Below, piece after piece: positions 18,348 to 29,342 of a DNA stretch of 64,000 nucleotides; within the stretch, counting starts at the first letter, position 1, and each line of letters starts with the position of its first letter. The position numbers were made by a program, and so were the translations under genes. The notes beneath the pieces were generated by a model, which was given only the letters and a program-made list of their open reading frames with translations, was not told the DNA's origin and searched no databases. Source of the stretch: Aureimonas glaciei (GTDB lineage Bacteria; Pseudomonadota; Alphaproteobacteria; Rhizobiales; Rhizobiaceae); NCBI RefSeq assembly GCF_014643375.1, contig NZ_BMJJ01000001.1:248001-312000 (forward strand), given 5' to 3'.

Positions 18348-18478
18348 GCCCCCGTCCTTCGCTGCGGCTGATGTTCGTCCCGGCCGCCGCGGTCTGTCCG
18401 CACCGGCTGCCGGGGATGATTCGGCCAACTTAACCGCAACGCAAATCCCGGCAAAGCACGGGCATGCCTCGGGTGGAC

Positions 18479-18517
18479 AAAAAGAAAAGCCGCCGGGAGG
18501 TTGCTCCCCGGCGGCTT
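18479..18517 (-). terminator. Rho-independent terminator of ahcY
   Basis: Perfect 9-bp GC stem (18489-18497 with 18507-18515); on the minus strand it is followed by TTTTCTTTTTG. It separates ahcY from divL. Confidence 0.85.
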
Positions 18518-18549
18518 GTCTGAATCATACGCGAAACGAAGCTATGTGC

Positions 18550-19968
<1,419 letters not shown>

Positions 19969-20080
19969 GCGGGCGTCCTCTCTGCGGAAAAGGGAAGGTC
20001 GAAGGCAAAACCCCCGGCGCCAGGCCTTGGGCCTCGCGGCTGCCGATCCTCTACCAGCCAGCCGACATCGACACAAGCGG

Positions 20081-20100
20081 ATATAAGCATTTCTTTATAT
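20081..20100 (-). promoter_or_regulatory. AT-rich inverted repeat upstream of ahcY, SahR/SamR-type operator candidate
   Basis: ATATAAGCATTTCTTTATAT: 6-bp arms ATATAA/TTATAT around an 8-nt centre, the only AT-rich block in a GC-rich leader. It resembles, from memory, the operator of the ArsR-family SAH-responsive repressor (SahR/SamR) described for methionine-cycle genes in Rhizobiales. It may also overlap the ahcY -10 region. Confidence 0.45.
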
Positions 20101-20187
20101 GGTTCTCGTCCCTTCCGATACGATGCCCCTTCGCCGGCCCGCTCGGTTCGGCTATCGTCGCCCGAACGCATCTCGGGAGATCACCGC

Positions 20188-21918
20188 ATGTTCCGCTCCA
20201 CCCATGGCCGCCCCTTACGCCGCTTTCGCAACCTCGCTTTGTCCAGCGGCTGCGCCGCGGCCCTCCTCCTGACGCAGGCGCCTGCCCGGGCGCAGGACGC
20301 GGGCCTGGAGGCCCTGACGGCGATGGCGCCGCTGGCGAGCTTTGCCGGCTCGCCGAACCTCAGCCTCTCGCAATGGGTCCTGCCCTATGCGCCTTACATC
20401 TTCGACATCGTGGTGACGTTCGCGCGCAGCGTGGCGGTGATCACCTACCAGTCGCGCGGCTACGACCCCGTCACCCGCGACTTCGTCGTCCGCGGCCTGT
20501 CGATCGGGCGCGCGGGGGTCGACGTCGCCATCGACCGGATCCGCATCAATGCCGCGACCCAGCTCTACGAGGGCATCGCCATCGACACGCGGGCCATCCC
20601 GATGGAGGCGGCAGCCCGCGACACGCTGAAAAAGCTGGACGCCGAGATCATCCGCGGCGACGTCGTCTCCTCGGTCGTCGCCGACATCGCTTCCGCCAGC
20701 TACGACATCGACGTCAAGGCGCGCTTCGAGAACATCGGCGCCCTCGGCCTCGCCGCGAAGGTCGAGGGTTTTCACGTGCTGCTGCCGCTGGACGAGGTCG
20801 CCGCCGAGCTGGAGCCGCCGGGGACCGACGGCGCCATGCCGGCCGAGCCGGACGCGGCGAGCGAGGCGCCGGTGCTCGCCGGCCGGCTGCAGAGCGCTTC
20901 GCTGACCTATGACGATGCCGGCCTCACGGAAATCGGCTTCCAGATCGCGGCTGAGGCGCAGCAGATGACGGCCGGCCAGTTGCAGGGGGCGATCGCCACC
21001 ATGCTGGTGCCGATGATCGCCAGCCTGTTCCAGGACATGCCGGGCGGCGCCAGCCCGGAACTGATGCAGCGGGCCGTCGGCTGGTCGGGAGCGCTGCAGG
21101 CCTATCTCGCCGACCCCCAGCACATCGAGATCCGCTTCTCGCCGGAGGAACCTTTCGACCTCGCCCAGTTGAAGCCGGGCGTCGCACTCGACGAGACGAT
21201 GATCCTGGCGCTCAACCCGGAGGTTTCCGCCGAAGCGAGCGAGGTCACCGCCCTCGTAGATCCCCGCTCGGGCGCGGCGATCGGCGCCGACGACCTGTCG
21301 CTGGCCGAGCGGCTGGTCGAGGGGCTCGGCATTCCGCAGGACGTGAAGCGCGGCGTGGCGCTCGCTCTGTCCGACATCGCCGCCGGCCAGCCGGAGGCCG
21401 CCGCCATCGTCGTGCGCGGCATCGTGCTCGATCCCGATTCCGCCGTGACCGCCGACACGGCCGCCTCCTCCTATGTGCTGCTTCTCCTCGCCCAGGCGCG
21501 CGGCACGGCGGTGCCGGAGGCGATTCTCGGCGCCGTCCGCGCCCGGCTGACGCCGGAGCAGGTCGCCGCGCAGGAAAAGCTGGCGCTGGCGCAATGGCGC
21601 GAGAGCGACGGCGAGGGACAGGAGGGCCGCGAGAGCGCCGCGATCGAGGCGCGCGACTGGGGCGCGCTGCGCGATCTCGCCTTCGACTACTACGAGGGCG
21701 CAGGCGTGCCGCGCAACGTGACGCGCGCCTTCACCTTCGCGTCCGTCGCGGCGGCGGGCGGCGACCGCATCGCCACCACGCTGCGCGACGACCTCCTGGC
21801 CGGCCTGCGCGCCAACCGCCTCGCCTTCGCCCCGGACGTCGCCCGCGCCGATGCCGCGACGATCTGGCAGACGATCGTCACTGCGGCCGGCGAACCGGCG
21901 GCGCCGGACAAGCCGTAA
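20188..21918 (+). CDS. Secreted protein of unknown function with C-terminal Sel1-like repeat
   Basis: 576 residues. Signal peptide: basic start MFRSTHGRPLRRFRN, hydrophobic ALSSGCAAALLLTQ, cleavage after APARAQ, so likely periplasmic. The central part (about 40-400) is a beta/alpha-rich region with no family I recognise. Residues about 480-540 (DWGALRDLAFDYYEGAGVPR plus a following AFTFASVAAAGG) look like a Sel1/TPR-like repeat, often a protein-protein platform. ATG 20188 follows CGGGAGA. It is divergent from ahcY, single-gene, and followed by two inverted-repeat elements. Conserved hypothetical; no function proposed. Confidence 0.8.
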   Translation: MFRSTHGRPLRRFRNLALSSGCAAALLLTQAPARAQDAGLEALTAMAPLASFAGSPNLSLSQWVLPYAPYIFDIVVTFARSVAVITYQSRGYDPVTRDFVVRGLSIGRAGVDVAIDRIRINAATQLYEGIAIDTRAIPMEAAARDTLKKLDAEIIRGDVVSSVVADIASASYDIDVKARFENIGALGLAAKVEGFHVLLPLDEVAAELEPPGTDGAMPAEPDAASEAPVLAGRLQSASLTYDDAGLTEIGFQIAAEAQQMTAGQLQGAIATMLVPMIASLFQDMPGGASPELMQRAVGWSGALQAYLADPQHIEIRFSPEEPFDLAQLKPGVALDETMILALNPEVSAEASEVTALVDPRSGAAIGADDLSLAERLVEGLGIPQDVKRGVALALSDIAAGQPEAAAIVVRGIVLDPDSAVTADTAASSYVLLLLAQARGTAVPEAILGAVRARLTPEQVAAQEKLALAQWRESDGEGQEGRESAAIEARDWGALRDLAFDYYEGAGVPRNVTRAFTFASVAAAGGDRIATTLRDDLLAGLRANRLAFAPDVARADAATIWQTIVTAAGEPAAPDKP

Positions 21919-21971
21919 GCTGAGCGCCAAGGAGTGAGAGGTAGAGCCCGCTGGGCGCAAACGCCCCAATC

Positions 21972-22104
21972 TCGTCATCCCGGGCTTGACCCGGGATCCA
22001 TTCCTCAGCGGCGGTCGGGGCGGTCCGTTGCAGAACGGAAGGGCCACCGGACCGATCATGTTCAGCGATTTGGAATGGATCCCGGCTCAAGGCCGGGATG
22101 ACGA
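21972..22104. repeat. Inverted-repeat element, copy 1 (MITE-like)
   Basis: About 133 bp. Left end TCGTCATCCCGGGCTTGACC is followed by CGGGATCCATTCC; the right end is its imperfect reverse complement (GGAATGGATCCCGG...GGGATGACGA). Each arm is itself a small hairpin (CCCGGGCTTGACCCGGG). This GTCATCCCGGGCTTGACCCGGG signature is common in rhizobial intergenic DNA. No coding capacity. Confidence 0.8.
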
Positions 22105-22186
22105 CGCTGGACCCTGAATCGGACCCGTAAACTGCCGTTGGGGTGGGTGGACGCCAGGTGCGTCTCCCCGCGCATCCCTCTCAGGA

Positions 22187-22326
22187 TAGTCATTCTCGGG
22201 CTTGACCCGAGAACCCATGCCTCAGCGGTGCAACTGCCCAATCGGGTCAGAATTATCCCCTCTGGCCGCGTGACGGATGGTCCCCCGTCTCGGCATGGGT
22301 CTTCGGGTCAAGCCCGAAGATGACTA
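22187..22326. repeat. Inverted-repeat element, copy 2 (diverged relative of copy 1)
   Basis: About 140 bp. Left arm TAGTCATTCTCGGGCTTGAC then CCGAGAACCCATGCC; right arm GGCATGGGTCTTCGGGTCAA then GCCCGAAGATGACTA. The arms share the GTCAT...CGGGCTTGACCCG organisation and CCTCAGCGG interior start with copy 1 but differ in many bases, so it is a separate, older or different subfamily insertion. Confidence 0.8.
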
Positions 22327-22494
22327 ACTTTCGGAGGGAGCATCCCGCTTCAAACCGGCAGGCACCGGCACCAGAGCAGTCGTGAGCCGCTCCAAGAGTG
22401 AAGCTTCTCTGATTCAAGGTTCGAAGCCGTGCGGGAATGAGACCCGCCACTGGCGCCGCGCGATACTCGCAATCCCCCCGTCGAGGCCGAGACC

Positions 22495-22788
22495 CTAAGC
22501 TTCCTCGCCGAACTTGTCGGCGACGAGGCGGGCGATGGCGTCGAGGGCCTCCGGGGCCTGCGGGCCCGTGGCGGAGACCTCGATGGTCGAGCCGAGGCCG
22601 GCGGCCAGCATCATCAGACCCATGATCGACTGTCCGCCGACGCTGAGGCCGTCGCGGCTGACGGTCAGCTCGGCGTCGAAGGTCTCGGCGAGTTGGACGA
22701 ACTTGGCCGAGGCGCGCGCATGCAGGCCCCGCTTGTTGACGATCGGAAGATGCCGCAGCAGCGGCTCGCGAGCCTGATCGCCTTCCAT
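22495..22788 (-). CDS. ptsH: HPr phosphocarrier protein (regulatory PTS)
   Basis: Small cytoplasmic phosphocarrier; in Rhizobiales it acts in a regulatory rather than sugar-transporting PTS. 97 residues with the His phosphorylation site in NKRGLHARAS (His23) and the regulatory Ser in GGQSIMGLMML (Ser54), the target of HprK, whose gene lies 0.8 kb upstream. I chose ATG 22788 because AAAGGA lies 6 nt before it; an upstream ATG at 22818, 2 nt after the EIIA stop and also with a usable GGAAAG site, would add 10 residues. Probably cotranscribed with the EIIA gene. Confidence 0.93.
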   Translation of the reverse strand: MEGDQAREPLLRHLPIVNKRGLHARASAKFVQLAETFDAELTVSRDGLSVGGQSIMGLMMLAAGLGSTIEVSATGPQAPEALDAIARLVADKFGEEA

Positions 22789-22820
22789 CCCCGATCCTTT
22801 CGGCACGCCGCTGTCCATCG

Positions 22821-23222
22821 TCACTTTCCGCTGAGAATCCGGCTGGCGACGTTGATGTATTTGCGGCCGGCCTCCTGGGCGCACACCAGGGCATCGGTGA
22901 TGTTGCGGTCCTGCCGGACGCTGGCGAGCTTGATCAGCATCGGCAGGTTCATGCCGGCGAGGACGTCGACATTGCTGCCGTCCATGACCGAGATGGCGAG
23001 ATTGGACGGCGTTCCGCCGAACATGTCGGTGACGATGATCACCCCTTCGCCCCGGTCGGCCAAAGCGACGGCCTCGACGATGTCGTTGCGGCGCTGCTCC
23101 ATGTCGTCCTCGGGGCCGATCGAGATCGTCTCGAAGGCATCCTGCGGACCGACGACGTGTTCGACGGCCAGGCGGAACTCCCGCGCCAGCTGTCCATGGG
23201 TGACGAGCACAAGGCCGATCAT
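22821..23222 (-). CDS. PTS EIIA-Man-type regulatory protein
   Basis: Cytoplasmic PTS IIA component of the mannose (EIIA-Man) fold, 133 residues, phosphorylated by HPr. The active His9 lies in VLVTHGQLA, followed by TDMFGGTPSNLA, both diagnostic. No EIIB/EIIC mannose permease lies nearby, consistent with a signalling role alongside HprK and ChvG/ChvI. Start ATG 23222 gives the family-typical N-terminus MIGLVLVTHG; longer frames are not conserved. ptsH follows within 2-32 nt depending on its start. Confidence 0.92.
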   Translation of the reverse strand: MIGLVLVTHGQLAREFRLAVEHVVGPQDAFETISIGPEDDMEQRRNDIVEAVALADRGEGVIIVTDMFGGTPSNLAISVMDGSNVDVLAGMNLPMLIKLASVRQDRNITDALVCAQEAGRKYINVASRILSGK

Positions 23223-23589
23223 GCGCGCCCGGCTCCGATGCCTGGCAGAAATCCCGGGGGAGAGGCGTGCTGCCGGCAAAGGCGGATCGGCGAACCGGCG
23301 TGCAGGATCAGTCTCGGGCGCATCGCGCCATCGCTGAAGGAGTAAACGTCAATCGATGAGCTCCGGTCTCTTTTCGACGGCTTTATGCGCAAGGCGCCGA
23401 CGCTTCCCAGCGCCGGAATCTCACGCTGGGGATCGGCCGAGGGCGATCCCAGTCGACAGGCTCCGAGATCATGCACCAGGATAAGGCTGTCCGGCAATGC
23501 TGCACGGCAAACTCGGTAAAGACCGGGCCGGACTGTGGCCGAAATACGGCGACCGATCCAGGCTTGGCGAGGGCATTCGCGACGGGGGA
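23223..23589. other. Gap between hprK and the EIIA gene
   Basis: 367 bp on an otherwise tight minus-strand cluster. A 92-codon minus-strand frame (23497-23219) overlaps the EIIA start and has no recognisable family or ribosome site. It may hold an internal promoter for EIIA-ptsH, but I see no convincing one. Confidence 0.5.
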
Positions 23590-24054
23590 TCAGGCCTCCA
23601 GCAGCCCGAAATCCGCCGCGCCGCCGCGCGCCAGGCTGACCAGGACATCGGCCGAGAACGCCGCCTGCCGTGCCGGCAGGACGATCAGCCGCAGGTCGGT
23701 GCCGGCAATGGCGGTCCTCAGCACGCCGGGAAGGCGATGAAGCGTCTCGGGTTCGCAGAGGTCGACGACGAGTTGGAGCGCGATCCGGTCAATCGAGGCC
23801 TCGTGCAGGATGCCGACGCCGGAGATTTCGATCAGGCCGCGGATCGGGGCGGGGGCGACGGCCTCGACCTGGCCTTCGCGTATCTCGATGAAGACCTGGT
23901 CGTCGGCGACCAGCGCGGCGGACAGGCCCAGCATCTCGGCGCGGCGCAGGGCCGAGAGCGCCAGCGCCGACTTGCCGCTGCGCGACGGGCCGCGGATGAG
24001 GATGCCGATGCCGCCGAGCGCGATGACGGTGCCATGGAGGTTGACGGGGCTCAT
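23590..24054 (-). CDS. hprK: HPr kinase/phosphorylase, short alphaproteobacterial form
   Basis: Phosphorylates HPr on its regulatory Ser and can reverse the reaction, tuning the PTS to metabolic state. 154 residues, covering only the C-terminal catalytic domain of the roughly 310-residue Gram-positive enzyme, which is the normal alphaproteobacterial form. Walker A GPSRSGKS at 22-29; the GLIEISGVGIL HprK signature follows in the middle. The ATG overlaps the chvG stop (ATGA), so kinase and HprK are co-translated. Places carbon/PTS signalling in the ChvG/ChvI operon. Confidence 0.93.
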   Translation of the reverse strand: MSPVNLHGTVIALGGIGILIRGPSRSGKSALALSALRRAEMLGLSAALVADDQVFIEIREGQVEAVAPAPIRGLIEISGVGILHEASIDRIALQLVVDLCEPETLHRLPGVLRTAIAGTDLRLIVLPARQAAFSADVLVSLARGGAADFGLLEA

Positions 24055-25874
24055 TCGCCGGGCAGCCGGACCGTGAAGCGGGCGCCGCGGACGATGCCGG
24101 GTTCGCGCGCGTCAAAAATGTTCTCGGCCTCGAGCGTGCCGCCATGCGCCTCGACGATCTGCCGCGAGATCGACAGGCCGAGACCGGAATTCTGGCCAAA
24201 AGCTTCTGCCGAGGGGCGGTCGGTGTAGAAGCGCTCGAAGATGCGCTCGATCTTTTCGGCCTGGATGCCGGGGCCGTTGTCCTCGACGCCGACGACGATC
24301 TGCTTCGCCTCGCGCCGGAGCGTCACGACGATGCGACCGCCCTCCATCGCGACGAAGGACCGGGCATTGTCGATGAGATTGGTGAAGACCTGGCTGAGCC
24401 GCAGGTCATGCCCGGCGACGACGTAGCTGCGGCCGGCCGGCAGCGGCTCGACCTTCAGCATGATCACCGTGTCCCAGCCCTCCTTGCGGTGGGCCCGGGC
24501 GCCGTCAACGACCGAGCCGATCAGGGCGGCGAGGTCGACGCGGCCGGTGCCCTCGCGCGCCAGTTCCGCGTCGAGCCGTGAGGCGTCGGAAATGTCGGTG
24601 ATCAGCCGGTCGAGGCGGCGGACATCGTGCTCGATCACGGCCAGGAGGCGCTGCTTGGAGTTTTCGTTGCGCGCGAGCGGCAGGGTCTCGACGGCCGAGC
24701 GCAGCGAGGTGAGGGGGTTCTTCAGCTCGTGGCTGACATCGGCGGCAAAACTCTCGATCGCGTCCATGCGCTTGTAGAGCGCGTTGGTCATCTCCCGGAG
24801 CGCCGTGGCGAGATTGCCGACTTCGTCGGCGCGGTCGCCGAAATCGGGAATCTCCTCGCGCCACTTCACCCCGCGCTTCACCCGGATGGCGGCGGCCGAG
24901 AGCCGGCGCAAAGGCGTCGCAATGGTCGAGGCGAGGAGGATCGACAGCACCACCGTGACGATGGCGGCGACGGCGAAGACGCGCACGATCGCCATCCGCT
25001 CCGCTTGGACGATCTTGTCGATGTCGCCGCCCTGCGTCGACAGGAGGAGGACGCCCAGAACCGCGCGAAAGCGCTGGATCGGCACGGCGACGGAGACAAT
25101 CAGCTCGCCCTTGTCGGTGACGCGCACGACGGCGGCCGGCCCGCCGGTCAGGGCATTCATCACTTCCGGGTAGATCGTGCCCGAGCCGCCGGGGCTTTCG
25201 GCATAGAGCGGCAGGTCGGCGCGCTGGAACAGCCATTGCGCCCAGGCGGTGATGCGGTCGACGATCTCCGGCTCGTCGTCGGTGATCGGCGGCAGGTCGT
25301 AGCGCAGGATCTGGCCGCGCGAGTAGAGATGGCGCGAGTCGAGAATGAGGTTGGCGTCGCGGTCGTAGAGCCGCGCGCGCGTGCGCGTCGGCGAGATCAG
25401 GCGGCGCAGAAGCGGCGCGACGCGCTCCGGATTGATCGGAAAGTCGAGGCTGTCGGCCGAATCGAGGCCCGGCTGCAGTGTCTGCCCGGCCTGCAGCTCC
25501 AGCAGTTTTTCCGGATCGAGCGTGATCGAGTTGGTTTCGACCGTCGCCGAGGAGGCGATGGCGCTGGCGATGATCTCGCCCTGCGTCAACAGGCTCTCCA
25601 CCCGCGCATCGGTGAGGCCGGCGCGGAACTGGTTGAGATACAAGATGCCTGAGACCTGGACGATCAGCGCCACCAGGTTGAGGAAGACGATGCGACGGGT
25701 GAGGGAGGAGAAGATCGAATGGCCGAGCACCCAGCGCGCGCGATGCAGCGCCCGCCGCACCAGCGGCAGGCGGCGCAGCCGCGAGCGCGTCGCCGCCTCG
25801 CGTCGCCTCCGGCGCGCGGCCGCGGCGTCCGTCCCGGTGTCGCCTTCGGCGTTCGCCACCATTCTTCGGTCCAT
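24051..25874 (-). CDS. chvG: Sensor histidine kinase ChvG (ExoS-like)
   Basis: Inner-membrane sensor that phosphorylates ChvI; in rhizobia and agrobacteria it responds to acid and envelope stress and controls exopolysaccharide, motility and host-association genes. 607 residues: basic N-terminus, membrane segment (IVFLNLVALIVQVSGILYL), periplasmic domain to about 290, second membrane segment (VFAVAAIVTVVLSILLAS), HAMP, HisKA with His382 in DVSHELKNPLTSL, and HATPase with VEDNGPGI and GLGLSI. The start has only a weak ribosome site; ATG four codons later is an alternative. Lies 68 bp after chvI, overlaps hprK. Confidence 0.94.
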   Translation of the reverse strand: MDRRMVANAEGDTGTDAAAARRRRREAATRSRLRRLPLVRRALHRARWVLGHSIFSSLTRRIVFLNLVALIVQVSGILYLNQFRAGLTDARVESLLTQGEIIASAIASSATVETNSITLDPEKLLELQAGQTLQPGLDSADSLDFPINPERVAPLLRRLISPTRTRARLYDRDANLILDSRHLYSRGQILRYDLPPITDDEPEIVDRITAWAQWLFQRADLPLYAESPGGSGTIYPEVMNALTGGPAAVVRVTDKGELIVSVAVPIQRFRAVLGVLLLSTQGGDIDKIVQAERMAIVRVFAVAAIVTVVLSILLASTIATPLRRLSAAAIRVKRGVKWREEIPDFGDRADEVGNLATALREMTNALYKRMDAIESFAADVSHELKNPLTSLRSAVETLPLARNENSKQRLLAVIEHDVRRLDRLITDISDASRLDAELAREGTGRVDLAALIGSVVDGARAHRKEGWDTVIMLKVEPLPAGRSYVVAGHDLRLSQVFTNLIDNARSFVAMEGGRIVVTLRREAKQIVVGVEDNGPGIQAEKIERIFERFYTDRPSAEAFGQNSGLGLSISRQIVEAHGGTLEAENIFDAREPGIVRGARFTVRLPGE

Positions 25875-25942
25875 GCAGGTCAGTGCGAAGCCGGCGCCCT
25901 GGCGCCGGCGGCTTGGCGGAACGGCGATCCCGTCCCCGGCGG

Positions 25943-26641
25943 TCAGATCTCGCGGAAGCGGTAACCGACGCCGTAGAGGGTCTCGATCATGTCGAAGTCG
26001 TCGTCAATGGCCTTGAACTTCTTGCGCAGGCGCTTGATGTGGCTGTCGATGGTGCGGTCGTCGACATAGACCTGCTCGTCATAGGCGGCGTCCATCAGGG
26101 CGTCGCGGCTCTTCACCACGCCGGGTCGCTGCGCCAGCGAATGCAGGATCAGGAACTCGGTGACGGTGAGCGTCACCGGCTGCTCCATCCAGGTGCAGGT
26201 GTGTCGCTCCTGGTCCATGACCAGCTGGCCGCGTTCGAGCGAGGACTCCGGCGTCGGGCCGGTCTTGGCCGCATCGCGGGCCGCGCCGCGCCGCAGGATC
26301 GCCCGGACGCGCTCCACCAGGAGACGCTGCGAGAAGGGTTTGCGGATATAGTCGTCGGCGCCCATCTTCAGGCCGAACAGCTCGTCGATCTCCTCGTCCT
26401 TCGACGTCAGGAAGATCACCGGCAGGTCGGACTTCTGCCGCAGACGGCGCAGGAGTTCCATCCCGTCCATGCGGGGCATCTTGATGTCGAAAATCGCCAG
26501 ATGCGGGGGGCGGGACTGCAGGCCCTCGAGGGCCGAGGCCCCGTCGGTGTAGGTTTCGACCCGATAGCCCTCGTTCTCCAGCGCGATCGACACCGACGTC
26601 AGGATGTTCCTGTCGTCGTCCACCAGCGCGATAGTCGGCAT
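25943..26641 (-). CDS. chvI: Response regulator ChvI (OmpR/PhoB family)
   Basis: DNA-binding partner of ChvG. 232 residues: receiver domain with acidic pocket DDD (8-10), phosphoacceptor Asp52 ([11 protein letters not shown]) and Lys in IRKPF; C-terminal winged helix with [16 protein letters not shown] and LYGVGYRF. An essential or near-essential regulator in several rhizobia. First gene of the chvI-chvG-hprK(-EIIA-ptsH) cluster. A consensus TTGACA and a 14-bp inverted repeat lie upstream. A GAGGAG site lies 9-10 nt before the ATG. Confidence 0.96.
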   Translation of the reverse strand: MPTIALVDDDRNILTSVSIALENEGYRVETYTDGASALEGLQSRPPHLAIFDIKMPRMDGMELLRRLRQKSDLPVIFLTSKDEEIDELFGLKMGADDYIRKPFSQRLLVERVRAILRRGAARDAAKTGPTPESSLERGQLVMDQERHTCTWMEQPVTLTVTEFLILHSLAQRPGVVKSRDALMDAAYDEQVYVDDRTIDSHIKRLRKKFKAIDDDFDMIETLYGVGYRFREI

Positions 26642-26717
26642 CGTGTCATACTCCTCGTCGGTTGGCCGGCGGCGCCAAAGGCCGCCCTGGCGCGGGATAG
26701 GCGCCCTTTGCGGGCGC

Positions 26718-26742
26718 GTATCCGTCGATACGCCTTTGTCAA
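26718..26742 (-). promoter_or_regulatory. Putative chvI promoter with overlapping inverted repeat
   Basis: On the minus strand a consensus -35 TTGACA (26742-26737) is followed after 5 nt by GTATCGACGGATAC (26731-26718), an inverted repeat with 5-bp arms. The repeat sits where RNA polymerase would bind. The -10 is not obvious (GGATAC is too close), so promoter placement is tentative. Confidence 0.4.
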
Positions 26743-26860
26743 CGCCGCGCTACAAAGCAGCGCGCACGCTGTGCTGTTGTCGCAACATCAATCAGCATTA
26801 AATGTGGCGAAACCCGGCAAAAGCCAGGGCAAGCACCCAGGCGCGCCGAATTAGCGCGCC

Positions 26861-26883
26861 GCCGCACCTCTGAAGGGTGCGGC
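26861..26883 (-). terminator. Hairpin downstream of the flavin-binding stress protein
   Basis: GCCGCACC/GGTGCGGC 8-bp stem with a 7-nt loop, 35-57 bp past the stop codon. There is no T run, so it may be a weak or Rho-assisted terminator. Confidence 0.35.
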
Positions 26884-26917
26884 GTGCGGCTCGAGGGGCG
26901 CCTCTGTCAGGGAGAGA

Positions 26918-27397
26918 TCAGAGCTTGACGGTCTGGTGACGCGTCGTATCCGGCCGGTCCTTGTCGCCGAGATAGGCGCGGGCAAATTCCCAGGCCTGCT
27001 CGATCTTGCTCGCCTTGACGTTCCAGAGCTCGGCATCGTGGGGATCGACGACGAGCACCACGACGTTCGGATCGTCCTTGCCCTCCGGCAGCCAGGCTTC
27101 CGCCTCGCTGTCCCAGATCTTCGCCACCAGGGCGCGGTCGCCGGAGATCCGGGCATGCCCGGAGACCGAGACGTACTTGCCGTGCTTGGAGAAGGTGAGC
27201 GCGACTTCGCTGTCGGCCTCGATCTCGTCCACCTTGTGCGACTCGGCCTCGGTCAGGAACAGGATCTCCCGGCGCTCCTCCGAGACCCGCGGCGCCATCG
27301 GCCGGGCCCGCAAGCGGCCGCCCTTGCGGGTCACCACCATGCAGGTGTCGAAATCCTCGACCAGCTTCCAGAATTCGTCGGTCTTGTTCTCGGTCAT
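26918..27397 (-). CDS. Pyridoxamine 5'-phosphate oxidase-family (general stress protein 26-like) protein
   Basis: Split-barrel flavin-binding protein of 159 residues, like general stress protein 26. The N-terminal FDTCMVVTRKGGRLRARPM and EILFLTEAESHKVDEI segments are typical of the group, as are VALTFSKHGKYVSVSGHA and the DPHDAELWNV strand. Members bind FMN or F420 and are linked to general stress, but the physiological reaction is unknown. AAAGGA lies 6 nt before the ATG. A single gene between chvI and pckA, which are direct neighbours in some rhizobial genomes (from memory), so it may be an insertion here. Confidence 0.85.
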   Translation of the reverse strand: MTENKTDEFWKLVEDFDTCMVVTRKGGRLRARPMAPRVSEERREILFLTEAESHKVDEIEADSEVALTFSKHGKYVSVSGHARISGDRALVAKIWDSEAEAWLPEGKDDPNVVVLVVDPHDAELWNVKASKIEQAWEFARAYLGDKDRPDTTRHQTVKL

Positions 27398-27703
27398 GTC
27401 GCATCCTTTCGTCCATCGGCGGCGTCGGCCGCAGCCGTATACCGGGACAGGAATGAGCGAGCGGCCAAAAGGTGCCGTGATCAGCCCGACCCTGGCACTG
27501 TCTGTCGGCGTCTCGATCGACTGCCCAAGCCGGGCAAGGCGCCGAAAATCAAACCGATTAGATTGGCCGTGAATTCTTTTAATCGATTAATACACTGATT
27601 AAGCTAACGGATTCTTGGTTTTTGCTTGATGGTCATGCCGCGTCGCAGTATTGGGTTGGCCGGTCGGCGCTGCGCCCGACGCAGCGACGGGAGAATGGGC
27701 GGG
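27398..27703. promoter_or_regulatory. pckA promoter region
   Basis: 306-bp divergent intergenic region. It has a distinct AT-rich island (about 27568-27620) in GC-rich surroundings with a possible -35 TTGGCC (27564-27569) and -10 ATTAAT (27586-27591), and the TTAATCGATTAA palindrome between and over them. No other gene seen. Confidence 0.5.
27579..27590. promoter_or_regulatory. LacI-type operator upstream of pckA (PckR-like site)
   Basis: TTAATCGATTAA is a perfect 12-bp palindrome with a central CG, as in LacI/GalR operators. From memory, the Sinorhizobium pckA regulator PckR is a LacI-family protein recognising an AATCGATT-centred site; position over the likely -10 fits. The regulator gene is not in the window. 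Confidence 0.6.
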
Positions 27704-29314
<1,611 letters not shown>

Positions 29315-29342
29315 CGCCGCACGCCTGCTCTGGGAGGAGCTC

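Larger units (their letters stand above)
21919..22494. other. Repeat-bearing intergenic region between the secreted protein and ptsH
   Basis: 576 bp between convergent genes. It contains two related inverted-repeat elements (21972-22104 and 22187-22326); the rest (22327-22494) shows no gene, RNA or clear terminator. Confidence 0.7.

Noticed and set aside
19969-20080. SAH or SAM riboswitch in the ahcY leader
   Set aside because: The leader has a small AGGCC/GGCCT hairpin but I could not match the conserved cores of known SAH or SAM riboswitches; a covariance search would settle it.
20760-20780. CACGTG within TTTCACGTGCTG as a third parS-like site
   Set aside because: It lies inside a coding region and only half of the palindrome matches; several other coding CACGTG hexamers occur as expected by chance.
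23219-23497. 92-codon minus-strand frame in the hprK-EIIA gap
   Set aside because: It overlaps the EIIA start, has no ribosome site, and its sequence is not recognisable.
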